Shown one piece after another: positions 48,985-55,602 of a DNA stretch of 64,000 nucleotides. The DNA lies in NCBI RefSeq assembly GCF_001187905.1, contig NZ_LGIS01000027.1, positions 1 through 64,000 of the forward strand, in the 5' to 3' direction. Source of the stretch: Pantoea sp. RIT-PI-b (GTDB lineage: Bacteria > Pseudomonadota > Gammaproteobacteria > Enterobacterales > Enterobacteriaceae). How positions within the stretch are numbered: position 1 is the first letter of the stretch; each line of letters starts with the position of its first letter. The notes below the pieces were generated by a model, which was not told the origin of the DNA, searched no databases, and saw nothing but the letters and a program-made list of their open reading frames with translations. The position numbers were made by a program, and so were the translations under genes.

Positions 48985-49433
48985 TGAAGATCGTTGCGCT
49001 CAGCGCGGTGCCGCACCACGCCACGCAGATCACCGATTGGCTGTGGCAGGCGTTTGGCGATGGCACCTCGCGCGAGTTTTACGACAGCATTGTGCGCAGC
49101 AGCCTCAACGGCGCCGATTTCCCGGTGACCTTTGTGGCGCTCGACGGCGATACGCCGCTGGGTACGGTGGGATTTTGGCGCTGCGATTTGATCAGCCGCC
49201 AGGATCTGACGCCGTGGGTGGCGGCGCTGTACGTTGAGGAGTCGGCGCGCGGCAAGGGTTTGAGCGAAGCGCTGCAGCAGCATGTGATTGCGTTCGCGCA
49301 GCAGCGTGGTTATGACAAGTTGTGGTTATGGTCGACGTTTGGTGGTTATTACGAACGTTTTGGCTGGCAGTATCAGTGCGAGGCGCTGGAGTTCCCGGAT
49401 GTGCGGGTGAAGGTGTACGCGCGGGAGTTGTAG
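48984..49433 (+). CDS. GNAT-family N-acetyltransferase
   Basis: 149 aa with the acetyl-CoA loop region AALYVEESARGKGLSEALQQHVIAFA (about 84-110; R-G-K-G-L for the usual R/Q-x-x-G-x-G/A) and the C-terminal GGYYERFGWQ. Translationally coupled to lysA through ATGA. The acceptor is unknown; the linkage hints at an amino-acid-related small molecule but does not prove it. Confidence 0.82.
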   Translation: MKIVALSAVPHHATQITDWLWQAFGDGTSREFYDSIVRSSLNGADFPVTFVALDGDTPLGTVGFWRCDLISRQDLTPWVAALYVEESARGKGLSEALQQHVIAFAQQRGYDKLWLWSTFGGYYERFGWQYQCEALEFPDVRVKVYAREL

Positions 49434-49452
49434 TTGCACAACGCACTGAATC

Positions 49453-49492
49453 GTAGCGGCGCGATTTATCGCGCAATAAATTGCGCCGCTAC
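49453..49492. repeat. Dispersed palindrome, GTAGCGGCGC family, copy B
   Basis: GTAGCGGCGCGATTTATCGC followed by GCAATAAATTGCGCCGCTAC: a near-perfect 40-bp palindrome between the convergent GNAT gene and galR, likely acting as their terminator. Confidence 0.75.
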
Positions 49493-49516
49493 AAATTGTG
49501 CGGCGCGCAATCTTGC

Positions 49517-50518
49517 TTAACCCGGCCCACTCACCGAATGCCGTCTCACCAGCGTTGGGCTAAACATATTCGTCACTTCCGGCATCTCGCCGCCATTGGC
49601 TAACGCCAGCGCCAGCTGCGCGGCCTGTTGCGCCATGGTGACAATCGGATAGCGCACCGTGGTCAATCTTGGACGCACATAGCGCGACACCAGCACATCA
49701 TCAAAACCAATCAGCGACATCTCTTCCGGCACGCGAATACCGTTATCGCTTAGCACCGCCAGCGCACCGGCCGCCATTGAATCGTTGTAGCAGGCCACTG
49801 CGGTAAACTGCTTGCCGCGTCCCATCAACTCGGTCATCGCCTGCTCGCCGCCGACTTCGTCCGGTTCGCCCCACGCCACTAAACGATCGTTACACGGCAA
49901 ACCGTGCTCTTTCAGTGCATCGTAATAACCCTGCAGGCGATCTTCAGCATCCGAAATAGTGTGCGTAGAACAGATAAAGGCGATCTGCGTGTGGCCTTGC
50001 TGAATCAGATGACGGGTTGCCAGCCACGCGCCGTAGCGGTCATCCAGCGCGATGCAGCGCGTTTCAAAACCTTTCAACAGGCGATTCAGCAGCACCATGC
50101 CTGGCACCTGCTTCATCAGCATCTCTAAATCGTCGTCGGGGATTTTCTTGGCGTGCACCACTAGCGCGGCGCAGCGATGACGCATCAGCTGCTCAATGGC
50201 CTGACGCTCTTTTTGCTCATTGTGGTAACCGTTACCAATCAGCAAAAAGTTGCCGGTCTGGCCCGCAACCTCATCCACCGCTTTGACCATCGCGCCAAAA
50301 AACGGATCGGACACATCGCCCACCACTAAACCGAGGGTTTCGGTAGATTGCTGCGCCAGGGCGCGCGCATTGGCGTTCGGGTGATACTGCAACTGCTCCA
50401 TTGCCTGGGTTACGGCGAGGCGCGAACTCTCGCTGGCTTTGGGCGAATTATTGATGACGCGGGAAACGGTCGCGACCGAAACCCCCGCCATGCGGGCAAC
50501 ATCCTTAATGGTAGCCAT
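49517..50518 (-). CDS. galR: Galactose operon repressor GalR
   Basis: 333-aa LacI-family repressor of galactose genes. The N-terminus MATIKDVARMAGVSVATVSR is the DNA-binding motif; FTAVACYNDSMAAGALAVL and SLIGFDDVLVSRYVRPRLTTVRYP are GalR core segments. ATG 50518; an upstream in-frame extension crosses the gal operator and is not real. Closer to E. coli GalR than GalS. A gal-type operator at 50535-50550 suggests autoregulation. Confidence 0.94.
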   Translation of the reverse strand: MATIKDVARMAGVSVATVSRVINNSPKASESSRLAVTQAMEQLQYHPNANARALAQQSTETLGLVVGDVSDPFFGAMVKAVDEVAGQTGNFLLIGNGYHNEQKERQAIEQLMRHRCAALVVHAKKIPDDDLEMLMKQVPGMVLLNRLLKGFETRCIALDDRYGAWLATRHLIQQGHTQIAFICSTHTISDAEDRLQGYYDALKEHGLPCNDRLVAWGEPDEVGGEQAMTELMGRGKQFTAVACYNDSMAAGALAVLSDNGIRVPEEMSLIGFDDVLVSRYVRPRLTTVRYPIVTMAQQAAQLALALANGGEMPEVTNMFSPTLVRRHSVSGPG

Positions 50519-50534
50519 GCGATTATCGACATCC

Positions 50535-50550
50535 GGGAAAACGTTTACAC
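50535..50550 (-). promoter_or_regulatory. gal operator upstream of galR
   Basis: On the minus strand GTGTAAACGTTTTCCC, matching 14 of 16 positions of the symmetric gal operator GTGTAANCGNTTACAC. It is 16 bp before the galR start. Confidence 0.65.
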
Positions 50551-50714
50551 ATGCCATCAGTGTTACGGAAAAGCCACCCTGTAGCAACCCGCCAGAATGC
50601 CAGCGCTGTCGCAAAAGCACGGAAAATCAGGCGCTCACGGCCGCGCTTTAGCTCAGTCACAGGCTCATGTTATGCTGCCAGACATCATCACACCTGCCTG
50701 CCGGACCCAAAACC

Positions 50715-52988
50715 ATGAAAACTCGCGTGCCACATCTGGCGCACTGGGGCGCTTTTACCGCCGTCACCGAAAACCATCGCCTGATTGGCTGTGAACCGTT
50801 CTTCGCCGATGCCGATCCGTCGCCAATGCTTCACACCATTCCTGAACTGGTCTATTCGGATAAACGTATTCGTCAGCCGATGGTGCGTCGATCCTGGCTC
50901 AAGTCACGCGAGAACAGCGATCGCAGCTTGCGTGGTCGGGAAGATTTCGTCGCGGTGGATTGGGATACCGCGCTGGATCTGGTGGCGGAAGAGAATCGCC
51001 GCGTGCGCGATCGCTACGGCGCATCGGGCATTTTCAACGGCTCTTACGGCTGGTCATCGGCGGGCCGCGTCAACCATGCGCGCACGCTGATTCGTCGCTT
51101 CTATTTCCAGGGCGGCGGCGGGGTTGATCAGCAAGGCAACTACAGCTGGGGCGCGGCGCAGTTCTTTCTGCCGTATGTGATTGGCACCTACATGCCGCTG
51201 ACCGGCCGCGTCACCGACTGGCCGGAAGTGGTGGAGCACGCCGAGATCTTCATCGCCTTTGGCGGCCTGGCGCTGAAAAATGCGCAGGTGGCGTCCGGCG
51301 GAGCAGGGCAGCACAGCCTGAAACCGGCGCTGGAGCAGCTTAGCGCCAAAGGCACGCCGATCATCAACATCAGCCCGATGCGCGATGACTGTCCGGCGTT
51401 CGTTAATGCCGAGTGGATTGCCATTCGCCCGAACACCGACGTGGCGCTGATGCTGGCGCTGGGTTATGACATCACCCGCCGCAACGGCATTGATGAAGGC
51501 TTCCTTGCCAGCCACTGCACCGGCTGGCCGCAGCTGCGCGGCTATCTGCTGGGCGAAAGCGATGGCATCGCCAAAACGCCAGAGTGGGCGAGCGCGATTA
51601 CCGGCATTCCGGCGGCGCGCATCGCCCTGTTGGCGCAGCAGCTGATGGGCAAACGCAGCTTTATTACCTGCTCCTATTCGGTGCAGCGCGCCCATCGCGG
51701 CGAGCAGCCGTACTGGATGATGATTGCGCTGTCGTCGATGCTCGGCCAGCCGGGCTTGCCGGGCGGCGGCTTCTCGTTTGGTCACGGTTCGATGAACAGC
51801 GTCGGCAATCCGCGTCAGGATGGCCCAGCGCCGATGATGAGCACTGGCCCGAATCCGGGCAATTTGTCGATTCCGGTAGCGCGCATTAGCGATATGCTGC
51901 TCAATCCCGGCCAGCCGTATCACTTCCAGGGCGAAACCCAGCACTATCCGGATATTCACTTAGTGCACTGGGCGGGCGGCAATCCGTTCCATCATCACCA
52001 GCAGCTCAATCGTCTGGTGGAGGGCTGGCAGCGCCCGGATACCGTGATTGTGCAGGATATTGTCTGGACGCCGGCGGCGCAGATGGCGGATATCGTGTTA
52101 CCCGCCACCACCACGCTGGAACGCAACGACATCGGCGGATCGTCACGCGATCGCTTTGTGCTGGCGATGCATCAGGCGATCAAGCCGCAGCATCAGGCGC
52201 GTAACGATTTCGATATTTTTGCCGATATCGCCGATCGTCTCGGCTATCGCGATGTGTTTACCGAAGGGCGCAACGAGATGCAGTGGATTGAGCATCTGTA
52301 TCAGCAGTGCGCCACCGCGCATGCGCGCCGGGATATCCATTTCCCGGAGTTTGGCGAATTTTGGCAGCGCGGTTTTGTCGAGATCCCCGCAGGCGGCAAG
52401 CCGTTCGTGTTTATGGATGATTTCCGCGCCAATCCAGAAACTCACCCGATTCAAACCGCCAGCGGCAAGATTGAGCTGTTTTGCCAGACCATCGCCGATT
52501 ATCAGCTGGACGATTTCGCCGGACATCCCGAATGGCGCGAGCCGCAGGAGTGGCTCGGTGCGCCGCTCAGCGCGCAGTTCCCGCTGCATATGATCTCTAT
52601 TCAGCCGTCGGATCGTCTGCACAGCCAGATGGACGCCACCGCCACGGTGCAGGGCAATAAAACCGCCGGCCATGAAACGCTGTATATGCATCCGCAGGAT
52701 GCGGCAATACGCGATATTCAGGACGGCGATGAGATTGAAGTCAGCAACGCGCGGGGCCGCATGCTGGCTGGCGTGCGCCTCACCGACGGTTTAACGCCGG
52801 GCGTGGTGATTATCGCCACCGGCGCCTGGTTCGATCCCGGATTTGGTCGCGCGTGGCAGCCGTGGGATCGCGCCGGCAACCCGAATGTGCTGACGCTGGA
52901 TATCGGCACCTCGTCGTTAACTCAGGGGCCGAACGCCATGAGTTGCCTGGTGGAAATCAAAAAACATCGGATTTGCACAAACGGTTAA
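50715..52988 (+). CDS. bisC: Biotin sulfoxide reductase-type molybdoenzyme
   Basis: 757 aa, DMSO-reductase family, bis-MGD cofactor. It lacks a Tat signal and an N-terminal Fe-S motif, which fits cytoplasmic BisC (reducing biotin or methionine sulfoxides) better than TorA/TorZ. The Mo-coordinating serine lies in GNYSWGAAQ near residue 147. Family segments include FNGSYGWSSAGRVNHA, GESDGIAKTPEWA and VLPATTTLERND. ATG 50715 gives the conserved MKTRVPHLAHWG; upstream in-frame sequence lacks conservation. It lies between divergent galR and an OmrB-type sRNA, where E. coli has no such gene. Confidence 0.82.
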   Translation: MKTRVPHLAHWGAFTAVTENHRLIGCEPFFADADPSPMLHTIPELVYSDKRIRQPMVRRSWLKSRENSDRSLRGREDFVAVDWDTALDLVAEENRRVRDRYGASGIFNGSYGWSSAGRVNHARTLIRRFYFQGGGGVDQQGNYSWGAAQFFLPYVIGTYMPLTGRVTDWPEVVEHAEIFIAFGGLALKNAQVASGGAGQHSLKPALEQLSAKGTPIINISPMRDDCPAFVNAEWIAIRPNTDVALMLALGYDITRRNGIDEGFLASHCTGWPQLRGYLLGESDGIAKTPEWASAITGIPAARIALLAQQLMGKRSFITCSYSVQRAHRGEQPYWMMIALSSMLGQPGLPGGGFSFGHGSMNSVGNPRQDGPAPMMSTGPNPGNLSIPVARISDMLLNPGQPYHFQGETQHYPDIHLVHWAGGNPFHHHQQLNRLVEGWQRPDTVIVQDIVWTPAAQMADIVLPATTTLERNDIGGSSRDRFVLAMHQAIKPQHQARNDFDIFADIADRLGYRDVFTEGRNEMQWIEHLYQQCATAHARRDIHFPEFGEFWQRGFVEIPAGGKPFVFMDDFRANPETHPIQTASGKIELFCQTIADYQLDDFAGHPEWREPQEWLGAPLSAQFPLHMISIQPSDRLHSQMDATATVQGNKTAGHETLYMHPQDAAIRDIQDGDEIEVSNARGRMLAGVRLTDGLTPGVVIIATGAWFDPGFGRAWQPWDRAGNPNVLTLDIGTSSLTQGPNAMSCLVEIKKHRICTNG

Positions 52989-53073
52989 CAATCTCACCGC
53001 TGGTTACATTTTGCGGGTAACTGTTGCGTTTAGGCGATGGTTTCTCATCGTGCCGCCTTGCTACAGTCAGGGT

Positions 53074-53150
53074 CCCAGAGGTATTGATGGGTGAACATCA
53101 AAAAGTTTTCTTGATTACACCGACCTGCGCAGATGCGCAGGTTTTTTTTT
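53074..53150 (+). ncRNA. omrB: OmrA/OmrB-type small RNA, upstream copy
   Basis: About 77 nt. The 5' end CCCAGAGGTATTGATGGGTG is the conserved pairing region of OmrA/OmrB. TACAGT at 53062-53067 is a suitable -10 box, seven bases before +1. The 3' end ATTACACCGACCTGCGC-AGAT-GCGCAGGT plus nine T is the OmrB-like terminator. In E. coli these Hfq sRNAs are induced by OmpR and repress outer-membrane and curli genes, and lie next to galR. The middle part is variable, so A versus B naming rests on the 3' half. Confidence 0.9.
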
Positions 53151-53233
53151 GAAACATAGTTTTCCTGTCAACTCGCTTTACGTTTCTTTATAACTGCTGG
53201 CATTAAGCCTGATTTTCGCCTCAGTGGATTACC

Positions 53234-54964
53234 ATGCCTCCTATTAAAAAACTTCTGGGAAAAGACCAGATAAAAGCGCCCTTCAACCCGTTTCGTTTTC
53301 GCCTGATCTGCCTTGGCGTTTTCTGCTGTCTGGTTCTGTTACTGATCTGCGTGGGCGACCTGCAGCTGATCAAGCATCCGATGCTGGAGCACGAAGCCGA
53401 TCAGCGCTCGCTGCGCACCGTGACGCTGCCGACCAACCGTGGCACGCTGCTGGATCGTGACGGCCAGGCGCTGGCGCTCAGCGTACCGGCGCGCGATATC
53501 ATCGCCGATCCGATGCGCGTGCTGGAGGCCAATCCTGATTTCACCAGCGCCAAATGGGCCTATCTGGCGGCGGCGCTCAATCAGCGGCCGGAAGATCTGC
53601 GCGCCGCCATCACCGCCAACCCGAAAAAGCGCTTCCTCTATCTGGGCCGTAAAATCGAACTTGGCATCGCCAAAGACATCGCCGAGCTGAAACTGAAAGG
53701 CATCAGCTCGGTGTATAACGACAGCCGTTTCTATCCGATGAGTGAAGCGGCGGCGCCGTTGATTGGCATTGTTGGCGCCGACAGCAACGGCCTGAACGGC
53801 ATCGAAAAAGGCTTCGACCATGTGTTGCAGGGCGATCCGGGCAAGGAGGTTTATCGTCAGGATGGTGAAGGCAACATCATCGCGATGATCGATTACCAGC
53901 CGCCACAACAACCGCCGACGGTGCAGCTGAGCATCGATAAGTTCGACCAGTTCACGCTCTACAGCAAACTGCGCGATGGCGTGCTGCTGAACAAAGCGGA
54001 TTCGGGCGCGGCGGTGCTGGTGAAGATCGATACCGGCGAGATTCTGGCGATGGCCTCTTATCCGTCGTTCAACCCGAACAACTATGAAAACGCCACGCCA
54101 GCGCAGATGCGTAACTCGGCGATCAACGACAGCTACGAACCCGGCTCCACGGTAAAACCGCTGGTGGTGATGGAAGGGCTGGAGCGCCATCTGGTGCGCG
54201 CCGATTCGGTGATCGATACCACGCCGTATAGCGTCAATGGCCACCTGATCCGCGACGTCGGCCACTGGCCGCGCCTCACCATGACCGGCATTCTGCAGAA
54301 ATCGAGTGATATCGGCGTGTCGCACATTGCGCTGGCGATGCCCGCCGAAGCGCTGGTGAATACCTATCAGGCGTTTGGTTTGGGTAAACCGACCGGGCTG
54401 GGATTGACCGGCGAAAGCGTCGGTTACTTCCCGCTGCACCGCGAGCGCTGGGCGGATATCGAACGTGCCACCTTTGCTTTCGGCTACGGCCTGCGTGTCA
54501 CGCCGCTGCAGATTGCGCGTGAATACGCCACGCTCGGTTCGTATGGCGTGTATCGTCCGCTGTCGATCACCAAAGTGACGCCGCCGGTGCTGGGCAAGCA
54601 GGTGGCGAATCCGCAGGTGGTACAAACCGTGGTGCATATGCTGGAGAGCGACGTGCTGCCGGGCGGCACCGGGGTGCGCGCGGCGGTGCCGGGTTATCGA
54701 CTGGCGACCAAAACCGGTACGGCGGAGAAGATGGGCAGCAGCGGCAAGTACGATGGCGGCTATATCAACTACACCGCGGGCATCGCACCGGCCAGCCATC
54801 CGGAAGTGGCGCTGGTGGTGATGATCAACCATCCTACGGCGGGCGATCACTTTGGTGGTTCGGTGGCGGCACCGATTTTCGGCAATATCATGGGCCCGGT
54901 GCTGAAGCATATGAACGTGGCGCCGGATGCGATTTACAGTAAACCGACCTCGGATAAATCTTAG
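53234..54964 (+). CDS. Class B penicillin-binding protein, FtsI/PBP3 paralogue
   Basis: 576-aa septal-type transpeptidase: short cytoplasmic tail, one membrane helix (about residues 23-41), dimerisation domain (starting TLPTNRGTLLDRDGQALALS), then transpeptidase domain with the nucleophile Ser305 (STVK 305-308), second motif SSD at 357-359 and KTGT at 493-496. E. coli FtsI has SSN in the second motif. The usual ftsI sits in the dcw cluster, so this is probably an extra PBP3, comparable to Salmonella PBP3SAL used in acid or inside host cells. It is bracketed by the two Omr sRNAs. Confidence 0.88.
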   Translation: MPPIKKLLGKDQIKAPFNPFRFRLICLGVFCCLVLLLICVGDLQLIKHPMLEHEADQRSLRTVTLPTNRGTLLDRDGQALALSVPARDIIADPMRVLEANPDFTSAKWAYLAAALNQRPEDLRAAITANPKKRFLYLGRKIELGIAKDIAELKLKGISSVYNDSRFYPMSEAAAPLIGIVGADSNGLNGIEKGFDHVLQGDPGKEVYRQDGEGNIIAMIDYQPPQQPPTVQLSIDKFDQFTLYSKLRDGVLLNKADSGAAVLVKIDTGEILAMASYPSFNPNNYENATPAQMRNSAINDSYEPGSTVKPLVVMEGLERHLVRADSVIDTTPYSVNGHLIRDVGHWPRLTMTGILQKSSDIGVSHIALAMPAEALVNTYQAFGLGKPTGLGLTGESVGYFPLHRERWADIERATFAFGYGLRVTPLQIAREYATLGSYGVYRPLSITKVTPPVLGKQVANPQVVQTVVHMLESDVLPGGTGVRAAVPGYRLATKTGTAEKMGSSGKYDGGYINYTAGIAPASHPEVALVVMINHPTAGDHFGGSVAAPIFGNIMGPVLKHMNVAPDAIYSKPTSDKS

Positions 54965-55079
54965 TTAAATCAAAAGTGTAATTGCGCTGTGGAGAATATT
55001 CACACCTCGTTTCACTTCGCCGAACACCGTTGCTTTTTGCACCTGTCTTTCAGCGGCTCATCGGTGCCAATATGGTCAT

Positions 55080-55168
55080 CCCAGAGGTATTGATGGGTGT
55101 GAAAACAACGCTGCCGTGCAGCACCCCTGTTATTACACCAACCCACGCAGATGCGTGGGTTTTTTTTG
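55080..55168 (+). ncRNA. omrA: OmrA/OmrB-type small RNA, downstream copy
   Basis: About 89 nt. The 5' end is identical to the upstream copy over 20 bases, TATGGT at 55071-55076 is the -10 box, and the 3' end is TTATTACACCAACCCACGC-AGAT-GCGTGGGT followed by T8. The terminator stem differs from that of the other copy by compensatory changes, so it is a functional paralogue and not a recent duplicate. The internal GAAAACAACGCTGCCGTGCAGC region is specific to this copy. Confidence 0.88.
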
Positions 55169-55250
55169 CCTGTAATTTGGTGGGTGTTGTGGGTTGGGAT
55201 GTGTGAGCGGGTCGCCATGCAGTGACAAACCGGGCTGATAGGTTTCAGTT

Positions 55251-55300
55251 TGCTCGCTGTAGTTAGAATGTGCTCGCTGTAGTTAGAATGTGCTCGCTGT
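55251..55300. repeat. 20-bp tandem repeat, 2.5 copies
   Basis: The unit TGCTCGCTGTAGTTAGAATG occurs twice and is followed by TGCTCGCTGT, which is the left end of composite element copy 3. One copy of the same unit precedes element copy 4 at 61199. Confidence 0.85.
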
Positions 55301-55426
55301 CCCCCATCCCGGCCTTCCCCCGCAAGCGGGGGAAGGAGACGCTGCCACATGCCACTCCCCAACTAACATATGGCACATCTTCCTCCCCCGCTCGCGGGGG
55401 AGGACCGAGGAGGGGGGCAGCGAGCA
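55291..55426 (+). repeat. Composite palindromic element, copy 3
   Basis: 136 bp. Hairpins CCTTCCCCCGC-AA-GCGGGGGAAGG and TCCTCCCCCGC-TC-GCGGGGGAGGA around CTGCCACATGCCACTCCCC...CATATGGCACA. Together with the OmrA-type RNA and the tandem repeats it fills the 638-bp gap after the PBP gene. Confidence 0.88.
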
Positions 55427-55495
55427 CGTACCGAGGAGGGGGACAGCGAGCACGTACCGAGGAGGGGGACAGCGAGCACGGACCGAGGTAGGAGA
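55418..55495. repeat. 26-bp tandem repeat, 3 copies
   Basis: Two perfect and one diverged copy of a 26-bp unit beginning CAGCGAGCACGTACCGAGG. The unit is the right arm of the composite element, so the arm itself has been amplified. Confidence 0.88.
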
Positions 55496-55520
55496 CAGCC
55501 AGCCCACCCACCCCAAAACC

Positions 55521-55547
55521 AAAAAAAGCCACACCGAAGTGTGGCTT
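55521..55547 (-). terminator. Terminator of Ig-like gene 1
   Basis: On the minus strand AAAGCCACAC-TTCG-GTGTGGCTTTTTTT, a strong tetraloop terminator. Near-identical hairpins follow Ig-like genes 2 and 3. Confidence 0.9.
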
Positions 55548-55602
55548 TGGGTTATTGCTGTGTGCGTCTGAAAACATAGACGAAGTTAAGGGTACTGCTT
55601 TG

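Noticed and set aside
53339-54910. 523-codon antisense open frame opposite the PBP3 paralogue
   Set aside because: Arg/His-rich translation typical of the reverse strand of a GC-rich gene; the plus-strand protein has all catalytic motifs.
55418-55495. Coding repeats in the 26-bp tandem tract
   Set aside because: The unit is 26 bp, not a multiple of three, and lies between a terminator and an sRNA.
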